Below, piece after piece: positions 1 through 11,479 of a stretch of 64,000 bases of DNA (its first letter is position 1; each line of letters starts with the position of its first letter). A model generated the notes under the pieces. It worked only from the letters and a program-made list of their open reading frames with translations. It did not search any database and was not told the DNA's origin. This stretch comes from Corynespora cassiicola. Taxonomy: Eukaryota > Ascomycota > Dothideomycetes > Pleosporales > Corynesporascaceae. Position numbers and translations under genes: made by a program. The stretch covers positions 1,736,001 to 1,800,000 of the forward strand of contig JAEUWY010000020.1 in the NCBI GenBank assembly GCA_022059125.1, given 5' to 3'.

Positions 1-1657
1 GAATTCGAGACTCTGGAACTGGATGAGGATGTCGGTGTTGGCTTCAAGCCGATAATCAGATCGGGCCTATTTCGTTAGACCTTTTTCTTACTATTAAGTT
101 GAGATGAGCCACGTACTTGTTGCATTGACACATAGACCTGAGCCATCTTGTTGCGAAGAAGCGCAACTTCATCGTTGAGCGAGATCCTTGATTGATTTGT
201 TGAACGAGAGTTGAGGGTGAGCTCGAGGATCTTTTCCTGAACCGGTGTCGTCTCCATCGAGAGTATCTCAATGATAGATATAGGATTGGACGCTTCGGGC
301 TTAATGGACAACGAAAGAGAAACATTCAGCTTTGGGAGTGAAAGTGGCCGGAGTAAAAGAAGACTCATACACCTGTCCATATGGCAGCACCAAGCGAGCG
401 CAAGATGGACTTCTTCGTCCAGTTCAGATTTCTTTTCCGAATCGCGAAAGTTATGGAGACCAAGCGCTACGACGGTACGTGAGGCTGCTGCGGTGAGATC
501 CCAACAGGCAGACGGATCGCCAATGACTTGCATCAACATGGCCTACGCAAATGTTAACTTGCTGATGGAACGCCTCGTCATGAGCCCTTACACCAGAAAT
601 GAGTGCTTGCAGAAGAAGCAAAGAAGGTGCAACCATGACACTCAAATTGTCCAGTGCCGTACACGTGGCATTGAGATGGCGCAGCATCGTCTGCATAATA
701 ACCTTACCCACTGCTGGCGAAGATGCACCGTTGAGTTGATGTGAATAATACACAACACATGCTTTCCAATGAATGATGATCTTATAAAGATTCATGGTGC
801 GGTCATCAGCATTCCCCTCCAAGAAGGCAAGGGCGATCCGCTCAAAGCTCGCGGCTGGCAGGTGATCCATGGCTCGAAGATTCGTGGTCAGCTGGTTCGA
901 GTCTTTGCGTTCCCGAGAATGTGCTATGAATTGTGAGTAAGCTCTACTGATGATACTACCAGGCCACATACCACCCAAGATGATTTGCAAGACCTCACTC
1001 TCCGAGAGGTCGGTTGAAGTGGAATTGTTCCGGTCCCAGACTGCACGATCTCCAGAAGAAGTCGGGGCTTGAGATACTTGCTCCACGAAATCAATGGCAG
1101 TCTCCAAAACTAGCTTCTGGTTGACAGACAAGAGTTCATTGTGACTGAGCTCTTCCTGAAAGTAATTGCGTGCATCGTTGGTCTGGCCATGGGTGGCACT
1201 GGACTCCGGGGTCAATATGGAGCTTGTGCTATCCACATGAGATCCTGCACTCCGTTTCCGCTTTGCCGGACGAGATGATGATGGCGAGGAGTCACTCTGA
1301 GCGTGGTGATGAGCTGGTCCGGTACTGGCATCACGGAGTGGTGCTGGAGGAGACAGGGGCGTTGCGGCAGCAGCTTGCTGGTTGAGATGAATGGACTCCT
1401 CCAAACTAGACAAGCGCTGTACAAGAGCCTGGATCTTGTCATCACTACACTTGGGTCAGTGACCAACGCTAGTCTGGACCCACTATCCGGGCCTTGGGTG
1501 TTCTCACGTGCGGACTTTGGGGCGAGACAGGCGCTTGTGTCTTGTACGCAGACATTCGGCTTTGGCAGCCACACAGTTGCTGCAGGGCTCGTTTCTATCA
1601 CATTTGACTTTCCTTGAATGGCATAGATCGCACTTGGAATGGTCAATACGGATGGTT
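1..1657 (-). CDS. Zn2Cys6 transcription factor, partial (3' end beyond window)
   Basis: Gal4-type fungal transcription factor, expected to act in the nucleus on CGG-containing sites. The zinc cluster lies at 1632-1552: C-DL-C-HSRKVK-C-DRNEP-C-SN-C-VAAKAE-C, a perfect C-X2-C-X6-C-X5-C-X2-C-X6-C. A short linker and a helix with the spacing of a dimerisation coil (DDKIQALVQRLSSLEESI) follow. The middle, with LLLLQALISG and a VVALGLH segment, looks like the fungal_trans regulatory domain. Exons read on the minus strand: ?-1508, 1444-592, 542-117, 66-1. Introns are 63, 49 and 50 nt with good donors (GTGAGA, GTAAGG, GTACGT). The frame is still open at base 1, so the C-terminus is missing. The 5' exon is unresolved: an in-frame stop lies just upstream of 1657, so at least one short exon must start further right. 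The ligand and target genes cannot be inferred. Confidence 0.85.
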
Positions 1658-4600
1658 CTAGTGTCGCCTAGTCAAGCCAATGTGGACTCACTGCAGCGAT
1701 GCCGCCATGTGCCTGCCAGTGCTCTTCGGGCATGATTGGTCGCTTGTGGATGGAAACGGAGGAATTGCCCGCGGGAGAGAAGATGGATCCGACGTCAAGC
1801 GGGTGATTGAGGACAGAAGGGAACGCGCGATCGGGCCAAGGAGGCCGAAACCCGAAGCGGAGCCGGAGATATGCCGGCCTGACTAACCTTGCAACGCGCA
1901 CAAGCGTAGGAAGGTAAAGCAGAATGGGGGAAATGGTGAAATGCATACTCAAAGAAATTTACCATTATTTTGACGAATTGGATAGGCTTTTTTCTTCGTC
2001 TTCTGCACAAGGACGCTCGGATAGGGTTGCTGCCGAAGCATCCATTCAACCAAGGTCTATCAATGTCCCACGCCAAGAGCAACCGGTTAAGAATAGAGAG
2101 ACGTAGCTCTTGCCTTGGAGAACGGTTCGTCTTGGTCGTGATGTATCAAACAATGAATGCATATCTTGTACCTTTGCCATGGCTTTTCGACGAAAATGAA
2201 GGCGCACCTCTCCTCCTTGAAGGGAACGCCCTGGTTGCGATTCTGCTAGCGTCTTGACCTGCTCTTTCCAATCCAGCTGCATGGATTCAATGGATGTCTC
2301 TGCCATCAGTGAAGCTTCAAAACAACAACACACGGTGCAAAACGAAAAGCGGTGTTCCACGCCACCAAAGAGATCAGGGTCCCAAAAACTGGAAACCCCC
2401 TCTGTAAGAATCACCATGACTGATGGATCAGTGATGATGACGACTGCGCGCGAGGAATACCTAGCTGGTAAGAGCCACCCGCGAGAGACAGGCAGCTGGT
2501 AAGTTTTGCCACCCAGGCCCCTCGCCAATGAGATAAGAACCGACCCGATTAGCTTACTTGCAATGGTCGGTGTGAGGCAATAAACTTGGAAAGCCGAGCT
2601 GGATGCATGATGCCGTGTCACCATAAGCTCCCGCAGCGTGCAACCGAAGCACAACCTCTGGCGAGCATGATTCCCGTCGAGGACGGTGGAATCGAGGGCC
2701 GTGCTGGTGTAGGCAGAAAGGTCAAGCACTGGGAACAGGGCTAAGCTTCACTGACAGCCTTGGGAGGCCCCGCTATCTCTCACGGGGGGCCACTGCGAGA
2801 TAAGACACGGTGCACAAGAGGCAACCACGCTGCGAACGTCGAATCTCCCCCAATCTATGCATATTGCGCCGATCGCCTGGTGGGTAGCGCGTGGACAGGG
2901 CCGAGGAGAAGCTTCTGGGCGTGGACAAGATGATTGGACCGTCCGAGGGCCACGAAGAGGCACAAAAGAAGGAAGCAATCCGCAGCGTCAAGGGATTGGT
3001 CGACTACCCCACGGGTGCTCCCGCGCCGATCTGTCGACCATGCCCGTTCCGAGGCAATCAGCAATCCACGTCCCCGTTCTGGGAGCTGAAGGGTGTGTTT
3101 GCTTGGAAGTGGACGTGTGCGGCAGGACGCTAGACACCATGTGCGCGTGCCCAAAGCGCGCAGAAGGACCGTTGCCCAGCGTCGTGGCGGGCATTGGTGC
3201 GGTCAGGAAAGTAGCAACGCGGGCGTGGGGTTTGGGGGTTGGAAGGTTGGATGCTGTCGCCAATGCCGGATCAAATGACACCATCAGGGACAAAAAGAAA
3301 AGGGGGCCACGGCGGGAGCGGATTGCGTCGGGAGAAGAAAAGGCGGTGGTTTGCGGTGGGCGCGAAAAAAAAAGTTTGTCTCGTCGAGGTTGGAAAAGTT
3401 TGCAAAGAATTACCCCATAGACCCACGGAATGGATGGCTCGCGGACCGACGGGGGGTTGGCCATGCCACGCGCCAACTCCCCTTGTGGCAAACATCGTCC
3501 CTCTGGCAGCGTCCCGGGCGTGGCTGGAGGCGGTGGACAGGAGGGCCGCGCATCGGAGCGTAATGCTTGTTACAAAACGTGGGATTCAGTTACGTTGGAC
3601 GCGTTGCACCGGGACCGATGGGTTGCTGTCTTGTCTGCGAGTGGCGCAATGCAGCACATGCTGGCCCCAAGGTTGAGTCGAGGACGAGCAGAGCGAGACG
3701 GCCGGCGAGAGGTTCCTGCAGTCGTTCCATATGCAGCGACTGCCATTCCCATGGCCATTGCGACGGCTGAGGCTGGGGACCTGTGGCAGCACTGATGGAC
3801 AGCAGCGTTGCCGCTTCCATGGCGGCGTGCAGGGCGCGCGCAGACGGACAGGGCTCGGTGTCGACAACCGCAGCTGTGAGCTGCAGGTCTGCATGTGATT
3901 TTCGGACGTGCAGCTGCTACTGCTGCAGCTCCAAAGCTACCTGTGACATCTGGCATGGCCGACGGCCAGTGGCCGCAGCAGGGCCATTCATCACCACTCC
4001 AGGGCTGTCTGCTCGACACACGCCATTCGCGCCCGGCGAGACTGCGCGACGACGGTCCATCCGGTCCACGGTCCGCGCGCACAGGCGTACCAAGGCTCGC
4101 AGGCCGATTCCAGGCAGCCGGTGTGATGCGGGTTTGGGCGGTCGAGGGAGGGTCGTGGAGGTTGTGACAAAGGGCCTGAGGAATCGCAGGCGTGCGGCTT
4201 GGCTGTGGCTGCTCCGCGCTGGCGGCGCGCCAATGAGGGGCAGCCAGGGGCGTAGGCACGGCCATGACGGTGTGGGGGTTTGACGCCGCAGAGATAAGGG
4301 CGACCGCAGACCGATCTGACGCTGGCGGGCTGGCTGGCGGGCTGGCTGGCGGGCGCGGTGCGGCGACGCTGTCGCTTCAGGCCAGCTGTCCAGCGCGTCC
4401 GACGCGTCGACGGGCCCGTCGTGTGAATAATGCCTCGAGTCGGTGTGGTGGTCGAGGTGCCTGGAGTGCTTGGGGAGGAGAGGGCAGCGCATAGCATCGG
4501 AGCATAGCATCGGGGCGGGTGGGGTCCCATCTGGCCAGCACTGGGGCGGGCGAGCAAGGCCCACACCGCAGCACCGCAGCAGCGCCCCAGAGCTCTGCTC

Positions 4601-5448
4601 TCCTCTGTGCGGTGCTTGCAGCGTCTGCTCGCCCGCCCGCCCGCTCGCTCTGGCCGGCGGGAGGCAGACAGGCAGACACCCCAGGGCTGCCCTGCGGCGG
4701 GTGTGCAATCCCACGCCATGCCTGGCGATTGGCGGCGCCCCGGTGGCGGCTTCGAGAAGCAGAAGGCAGGCCTGCCGCCTTATCGCGCCAGTCGGTCGTG
4801 CAGCCAGGAGCACGCAGCCGCTCGGGTTGTGCGCCTGCCTGGCCCATGCCCGCGCCCGCGCCCATGCCCTGCCCATGCCCGCCAGATGCCCACCATGCCA
4901 CCATGCCCACGGTGCCCACGGTGCCCGCTCCAACGCGCTCCCAAAACATGACGGCTGCCCCGGCCACGCCCACATCCACCTCCCCCGGCGCGGGAGCTAG
5001 CCCGCTGCTGCTAAAAAGAAACGAGTACCTGCACATCCCATCCGCCGCCCTGCCTGGAGCACGTCCACTGCCTCTGCCTCTGCCTCCCCTCTGCCTCCTC
5101 GCCCTACTCCTCTAACCCGCTGGCCTCCTGGCCCCCCCAGCTTCAGACTGTCTTGCATCCCTCTTTTGTCTCCATCGTCCGCCCGCCCGCCAGCCGCCGC
5201 GTCCAACGCCTGCCGGGTGCTCCCGTGTGCCCCAGCACCGCGGTTGTAAGCCCTCCCTGTCTTCTTATCTCTGCCGTGCACCAGCCTCATTCACCCTGGC
5301 CCGCCTTGCTTCTTCTCCTATATATATTACCAGAGCCCACCCCCGCTGACGGCTTCGGCGTAGACTCTTGGCCCCCCTCGACCCTGTGTTGCCGCTGCCC
5401 GTCCGCTCCTTCTGATATCCACTTCACCCACCCTCGCTCCGGCCTTCC
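1658..5448. other. gene-free, GC-rich low-complexity stretch
   Basis: I see no convincing gene here. Open frames of up to about 350 codons occur on both strands from about 3.5 kb onward, but they overlap each other, show no family motif and follow from high GC. The stretch presumably holds the first exon and promoter of the regulator on the left and the promoter of the coiled-coil gene on the right. It contains short tandem and simple repeats (4321-4354, CCATGC-rich runs near 4840-4940, CCTCTG-rich runs near 5070). Confidence 0.5.
4321..4354. repeat. tandem repeat, 12-nt unit GCTGGCGGGCTG
   Basis: Almost three head-to-tail copies of GCTGGCGGGCTG. Nearby, at about 4489-4515, a 13-nt element containing GCATAGCATCGG is duplicated in tandem. 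Both look like slippage products in a GC-rich promoter region. Confidence 0.8.
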
Positions 5449-5520
5449 ATGAGCCGACACTTGCCCACACCGGAACCGCACGACGACCCCATCATCTGGT
5501 CGATTCCTGATGTTCCATAG
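5449..5520 (+). promoter_or_regulatory. overlapping upstream ORF (23 codons) before the coiled-coil gene
   Basis: An ATG at 5449 opens a 23-codon frame that ends with TAG at 5518-5520, past the main ATG at 5510 and in another frame. A ribosome translating it would pass the main start, so it could damp expression of the downstream protein. Whether it lies in the mature leader depends on the transcription start, which I cannot see. Alternatively it could be coding sequence if an unseen intron joins the frames. Confidence 0.4.
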
Positions 5521-7147
5521 CACCCCGCAGCCGCCTCAGCTTCAACAGCCCGCCATCCCCGCAGCCAGCGACGTGGCACAGCTGCCTCGCGGAGAATGCG
5601 GCTTCATCCTGCCTGAGTCCGAGTCGGGCACGGGCGCCCGCCAGCGCTGCTCGTGCCGCAGCTTCTACCCCGACTCCATTGTGCGCTCGCGCTGTGGCTG
5701 CGGTCACCAGGCCTGGCACCATGAGATGCAGCCCGTCTCCACTGTCTCCATGGACGAGTACGTGGTGGTCGTCGAGGAGATGAAGCGCCTGAAGCACGAG
5801 GTGCGGCGCTTCGAGAACCTCGAGCATGAATTGAAGCAGGAGCTCTTCAAGGAGCGGATAGCAAGAGAAGAGCACTTCCGCACCTACAAGGCCATTGAAG
5901 CCCGACTCTACGAGAACATGCACATGATGAAGGTGCACATGGACGACAAGGTCGAGGCAGTGGTCGACAAGACACAGGAGTTTAATGACCAGATCAAGGC
6001 CGTGCAGGAGCGGCTGGTCATGGTCGACGAGGTCACCATGGAGCTCGAGAACCGCATCGATAGAGTCGAGCATTCGGGTGGGATGTCTTCGAGGGAGGCC
6101 ACACCCAGTGCTTCGACGCCCAAGCCGCTGCTATCAACACCCAAAGCCCCGCCAGTCCCTCAGCTCCCGTTGCTCATGCAGTCTCAGCACGCCCTTGGCC
6201 AACTGCCCATCCGCACCGACAAAAAGTACCCGCTTTCCTGGACCGTCCGTGTCATCTTTGTACCCCGCAAGGCGCAGAGGTTTGCCTACGATCCCGACAG
6301 CGCCGGATATCGCAGATGCGCATCGCGCAACCTACAGCAAAACCTCCAGTTCCCCAGCCAGGACAGTTCATGTTTTGCCAACAAAATCGAGGCATCGTTC
6401 AAGGGCATCCTCCGCGGTCGGCCCTGGATGCCCATGAGCGGCCACCGTCCGGCCGATGAGCCTTTTGGACGCATGGCTCTGCAGACCCTCCCATCAGATC
6501 TCGTCCACCGGGGTGTGTGGGACTATCCGTTCCTCGAGGACCACTGCATTGCCCATGACAAGATGCAAGGCGACGTCCTCTACATTACACTTCAATTCGA
6601 GGACGTGACGTGGAACGACATTCGCTTCCTTCCCAAGGCCAACGGCACCGACGAAAGCTGCTGGAACCACGACGAGGAACTCGACGGCGCCAAGTACAAG
6701 AGCTTAGATTCAGAGATTATGTACGATTATCAGGACCCTCCACCCACCTATTCATCTCGAACTCACTCGGTGGCGGATAGGGCTCCCTCCAAGTTGGACG
6801 TTCTCGCCGATTCGGCGTCCATGCTGAGCCCCATTGAGCGTGTGCAAACGCAGTCGTCCAGGTTCTCATCGGAGCGCAGCAGTCTCCGCAGTTTCGAGAC
6901 GGAGGAGACGGACGACGAGCACCGCGATAAAAAGCCCAAGCTCAGGGCCAAGCAGTCGATGCCCAACATCAACGGCGTGGGCCACGCGCAGCAGCCCATT
7001 TACGTCTCCGGGCGGTCCAAGCGGAAGATGCCTGTGCGCGAAAAGGGTCCCAAAGAGCCGCTGCACTTTAATGTCACCAACGTGACCAAGTGGCGGCCAG
7101 CGCTGCTGCACCCTCATTCCTCAAAGGGCAAGGAGGCTGCGCAGTAG
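5510..7147 (+). CDS. coiled-coil protein with N-terminal Cys-rich motif, unknown function
   Basis: Single-exon frame of 545 residues. Residues about 45-65 hold a compact Cys/His motif (CSC..., then CGCGHQAWHH) that could bind a metal. Residues about 80-185 are a strongly charged heptad-like coiled coil (EEMKRLKHEVRRFENLEHEL and on). A Ser/Pro/Thr linker follows. A folded-looking region around residues 240-385 contains WTVRVIFVPRKAQRF, a GRPWMP turn and VLYITLQFEDVTWNDIRFLP. The tail is Ser-rich and basic (KKPKLRAK, GRSKRKMPVREKG), which suggests nuclear localisation. I recognise no named family. The codon pattern and length support a real gene. The start is the first Met of the frame. Confidence 0.8.
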   Translation: MFHSTPQPPQLQQPAIPAASDVAQLPRGECGFILPESESGTGARQRCSCRSFYPDSIVRSRCGCGHQAWHHEMQPVSTVSMDEYVVVVEEMKRLKHEVRRFENLEHELKQELFKERIAREEHFRTYKAIEARLYENMHMMKVHMDDKVEAVVDKTQEFNDQIKAVQERLVMVDEVTMELENRIDRVEHSGGMSSREATPSASTPKPLLSTPKAPPVPQLPLLMQSQHALGQLPIRTDKKYPLSWTVRVIFVPRKAQRFAYDPDSAGYRRCASRNLQQNLQFPSQDSSCFANKIEASFKGILRGRPWMPMSGHRPADEPFGRMALQTLPSDLVHRGVWDYPFLEDHCIAHDKMQGDVLYITLQFEDVTWNDIRFLPKANGTDESCWNHDEELDGAKYKSLDSEIMYDYQDPPPTYSSRTHSVADRAPSKLDVLADSASMLSPIERVQTQSSRFSSERSSLRSFETEETDDEHRDKKPKLRAKQSMPNINGVGHAQQPIYVSGRSKRKMPVREKGPKEPLHFNVTNVTKWRPALLHPHSSKGKEAAQ

Positions 7148-9697
7148 CTTAATTTTCAGTTTGCGTTTTTTTCTTTCTTCAGTTTAGATGCAGCACACTG
7201 GTTTCATCTGGAGGCGTTGTAGCCAAAAGCCTCGGTAGGGAAAGGATACCCATATGGCGTTTTTCTGTACGATCGCGCACGATCAAATGGGCGGGATAAC
7301 TTGTTTTCTTATTTGGCTGCGAACACTTGGACGTGGCCGAGATGTACGACGCGCCTCCTGCCGCCTGTGGAGGCAGCGACCTATTTTTTTTTCCCCCGGT
7401 TCTTTTGTAGAGAGATTCTTGGGCTAGGCCTAGGGTCTCCAAGGCGCTGGCAGCGCTGCAGTGTAGGAATAACTCGACGTGCTACATTGTTGGCACCCCA
7501 TGTCCCATATCAAATACCTCAGATAGATCTCCACACCGTTTGCCCACAGCTTGGCCCTCATCACCCCATTTTCCCCCAGCCTTGCGATAACCGGAGGCCG
7601 TCTTAGTGGAGAAGGGCGCGGTTGAAACAAGGAAGATGCTTATTCCGCACGCTAGCTGCGTCGAAGGCGATATGGCCGAGAGGGCTATAGTATGGGGGTT
7701 ATCTCTCGCACCGATACCGTACCTATCTAGCCAAGACGCTGGCTCCGAGGTTAGACTATGCAGGGCAGCCAGTCTTGTGCGCGACACCGAACCCGGGAGG
7801 AGGGCTGCTGGTGCTCAACCGTCAAACGTTGGAGGCTGCTCAGAGGGCAGGTTTGAGAGTCGTCATGGCCCTTTCAGGCCATCAGTCTGTCAGCGCTCGC
7901 GAAAGCTGGATGACGCAGGCCATGGCTGGGACTCGACAGTTGCTTTTTTTTTATTTCCCTCTCCAGCCGGAACCCGGGTGCGGAACGATTGGCACACTAC
8001 GCAAGAGGCGAAAATGGAAACGAAAACGATGCGGATGGCCACAGGCTCGGACCGAGAAATCTGGAGCCATCTGGCACTCTATTGACATCGTTCCCAGGCG
8101 CTTGTTTGTGTAGAAAATGGTGGTAAACCGGCTGGTACGAGGGCAATACGTACCCGGGGCTTGGCGAGGCGATATCCTACTCTAGGGTCCACTTTTAGGC
8201 CACTTTTAGGCCTCGCCTACGGCGATATCTGACGAACGGTTATTATCCTAATCTTCACCGCGTACGACCAAGTCTCTGTGCTGCCATGTTGTTTCCGCAG
8301 AGTTTCGGAGAAAGCTACTCTGTATCGCAGCACCATGATCCGAGCGCTGGGCTTCGCTCCGGCCACGGACGCGGATACTCCAGGAAGGACCAGGAACGAA
8401 ATGGCCGTCTGCGAATTGAAACCGGGCTGCGCGAGTGGGCAGCGAGAGAACACGGCTTCAGAGATAGGGGCGAGATGGGGGGACGCAGTGGGAGAGAGCT
8501 TGTAGGTAGGGTTACATTGTAAGCTACACGCGACGCTCGTTTGCGGCGTTGGCAGTTGTGAGCGTCAGCATAGGGAGCGCGCCCGCTGTCCCAATCAGGC
8601 TCGCCCGGGGGGGCATCCAGACGGCTTCTTGGTGCTGGGGTGCGAGGTGCGCATGTCCGCGTGCTGGAGCAGCTCTGTCTGCTTACCTCCGCTCCCCTAT
8701 CGCCAAGCCCGCGCGGCGAGCAGGCGGCGGGCGGATGGCTCGAAAGTCTAGGTGCCGCCTTGGGTGGCAACGGCGAAGCAGAAGAGCGTGCGGGATGCCT
8801 CGCTCTGGACATCTCCTAGGAACATGGGCGCCGCTGAGCGCTCGTGAGAACGGCGCTGCGAATGCGGGGAAAAGTGGAGTGTTGGGGGGGTCCCTGGTCT
8901 GGGAAGGAGCGAGCCTGCCCAGGTGTGTTTGCCTCGTCCATGGACGCCCCTCTCACGCCTTTCCAACGGCCAGCTCGCGACAGCTCTGCTCCTCCTGCTC
9001 CTCCTCCTCATCCTCAGGCCCTCTCCAGCAGCATGTGCTGCGGCGGTTCGATGAATGCACCCGCGTGCGGCTAGCTTTCGTTGGGGATTGCCCCTTTCAG
9101 CCTTTCCGGCGGTCGGTGAATTGTTATCTCTTCCCCATCTTCTCGTCTAGGCTCCGTTCCCGCCCACTTGACGTCGAGCGATCCTCTGCCTTGCAGGGCC
9201 TCGGGCGCCCCAGTAGCGCGCCCGCGAATCAGCCCGCGAGACGCCGCTTATACAACTAAAACATTCATCACGCGCATTGGCTCGACTATCATTTCTCCTA
9301 TCAACGGGGCACCCTCCCGGCTGCTGCCCCGGAGAATCCTACCGCGAGCTGCAACGACTGACTACTCTGTACGTGCCGGCCGACTCCCTTGGGACATCCC
9401 ATCCTGGTAAAAATATTGTTAGGCCCGCAGTCAGTCGCGTGGAGACCGTCTGATGGGACGGACGAGACCGGAGCCCTGGGATGAATAAAGCATGCAAGCA
9501 CAGTGTAACTCTGGGCCGCCAAAAGTAGTACATATGCGTTGCATCTCCTGGTTTCGCTGGCAGTATTTCTTTTCCCACTCACTCGTTCGCTCGCACTAGG
9601 CCTTGAGGAGTCGCTTCCATCTTCCGCCCTCCCCATTCCCCCCCCCCCCCCCCCTCGCGCCCTTTCTACAACCCGTCGCGGGCCTCACGTGTACACC
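7148..9697. other. intergenic, no gene recognised
   Basis: 2.5 kb between two plus-strand genes. Open frames here (the largest about 236 codons near 8.5-9.3 kb) show no motif and are Ser/Arg/Pro-rich, as expected by chance. Two exact copies of CACTTTTAGGC stand in tandem at 8190-8211. They are bracketed by inverted arms GGCGAGGC (8163-8170) and GCCTCGCC (8210-8217). The right end is the leader of the permease gene. Confidence 0.5.
9638..9654 (+). repeat. homopolymer tract C17
   Basis: Seventeen consecutive C in the probable 5' leader of the MFS permease, 43 nt before its ATG. Such tracts slip easily and could vary between strains. It is also a likely sequencing-error site. Confidence 0.9.
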
Positions 9698-11479
9698 ATG
9701 GCGTCCAACGTCGACACCAAGGACCCGGAACTCGGAAAGAACGACCTGCACATCACTGCCTCGCAGTCTTCGTCCAAGGACCCCAAGGATGTGACGGCCC
9801 CCGTACCCCGCGAGGGCCAGACGGAGCACCTCCCCTCGTTCGAGCACGAAAAGGCGCTATGCTGGAAGTTCGACCTCCGCATCCTGCCCATGCTGGCCGT
9901 CATGTACCTCTTCAACGCTCTGGACAAGGGCAACCTCGGTAACGCGAAGACGGACGGCATGGACAAGGATCTCGGCTTCGTGGGGAACCAGTACAACACC
10001 ATGTTGTCCATCTTCTACGTGCCCTACGTCATCTTCGCCCCGCCCATTGGAATGCTGGGTAAGAAGTATGGACCGCATCGCGTACTTCCAATCATGATGT
10101 TCAGCTTCGGTTCTGCTACCCTGCTGGCCGCCTGTGTGCAGAACTGGAGCGGCATGATGGCCCTGAGGTGGTTTTTGGGTGAGTGCTTTTTACTTTTTTT
10201 TTTACGTCTTGGGACAAGATTCAGGAGGCGCGGGAGGCGTTTTCGCCAACGAAGCTTGGGAAGCTTGCGTCACGTGCTATGCGGGTTATCCCATGCGATC
10301 GCATGGCGCAACCACACCAAGCAAAGAGGGCTGTAGACAAGCTCCACGATCGTTCGGCCCTTTTGGTTCCCATGTCATCGGATCGCGTCCCAAAACCATG
10401 GCTTGGGTCCTGAACAGTACACTGACAACTGACCAGGAATGGCCGAATCTGCCTTCTTCCCTCTCGTCATCTACTACCTCACCACCTTTTATCGCAGAGG
10501 TGAACTCGCCCGCCGCCTTGCCATCTTCTACGCCGCCTCCAACATTGCCAATGCCTTCTCTGGTCTCCTCTCGTTTGGCGTCTTCCAGATTGAGTCCAGT
10601 CTCGAGTCATGGCGCTACCTCTTCATCATCGAGGGTTCGGCTACGATCCTCTTTTCCTTCTTCGCCTACTGGTACCTTCCCAAGTCTGCCTACGAGGCCA
10701 AGTTCCTTAACGAGGCCGAACGCGAATTGGCCTATACCCGTATTCAGATTGACTCCTCCAGCGTCGTCGGCGAGAAGTTTGTGCTCAAGGACTCACTCAA
10801 GATCTTCAAGCAGCCCTCAACCTACGGTTTCTTGATTATCGAAATCTGCCTTGGAGTACCTCTGCAATCCGTCTCTCTCTTCCTCCCGCAGATCGTTCAG
10901 CGCCTCGGTTACAACCACATCAAAACGAACCTGTACACCGTCGCCCCCAACATCGTTGGTGCCTGCTTCCTCCTCATCCTCGCCTTCACCTCCGACTACA
11001 CGCGCCTGCGTTTCCCCTTCATCGCCCTCGGATTCTCCCTTACCTTCATCGGCTTCATCATCTACGCTACCATCGACGTCGAACACTCGATCCGCGTTGC
11101 TTACTTCGCTTGCTTCATGATGACGTGGGGCACGTCCGCGCCCTCGGTCTTGCTATCGACGTGGTACAACAACAACGTTGCCCACGAGGGCCAGCGTGTC
11201 ACCCTGACCTCGATCGGTGTCCCGCTCGCCAACCTCATGGGTGTCGTCAGCTCCAACATTTTCCGTGAGCAAGACAAGCCAAGGTACATCCCCGCGCTCG
11301 CCACCACGGCCGGATTCGGCGCCTGCGGATGCTTGTTTGCGCTCCTGCTGGGTGCGTACATGGTGGTGGACAACGCGAGGAGGAATAAGGCTCAAGGAGT
11401 AAATCTGAGCGCGAGGGATGTGTCGACGGAGAAGCTGAGGGATGGACCCAATAATCCGGACTTCAGGTGGTTCTTGTAA
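9698..11479 (+). CDS. MFS permease, allantoate/anion:cation symporter (Dal5-like) type
   Basis: Plasma-membrane transporter of the major facilitator superfamily, 507 residues. Exons 9698-10178 and 10437-11479 are joined in phase 1 (WFLG|MAESAFFPLVIYYL). The 258-nt intron is long for this genome and ends CTGACAACTGACCAG. An acidic/polar cytosolic N-terminus is followed by LRILPMLAVMYLFNALDKGN (TM1), the loop 2-3 signature GKKYGPHRVLP, and about 12 hydrophobic segments with a charged central loop (KSAYEAKFLNEAERELAYTR). The layout FNALDKGNLGNAKTDG plus this loop is typical of fungal anion:cation symporters, which import organic anions, vitamins or allantoate-like compounds. The exact substrate cannot be told. 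The start is chosen for its CACC context; a longer upstream frame runs through the poly-C leader. Confidence 0.9.

Noticed and set aside
1876..1900. CARCK motif on the minus strand that resembles the start of a second zinc cluster
   Set aside because: It lies in another frame and cannot be joined to the complete CDLCHSRKVKC cluster in a sensible way; coincidence is likelier.
2046..2729. 227-codon minus-strand frame upstream of the left regulator
   Set aside because: No domain, hydrophobic and polar residues distributed as in random translation, no neighbouring splice evidence.
3570..4975. long minus-strand frames (231, 352 and 242 codons) in the GC-rich stretch
   Set aside because: They overlap each other and plus-strand frames, are Arg/Pro/Ala-rich and repetitive, and fit stop-codon depletion by high GC.
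8549..9259. 236-codon plus-strand frame before the permease
   Set aside because: Low-complexity Ser/Arg/Cys composition, no motif, matching open frames on the other strand.
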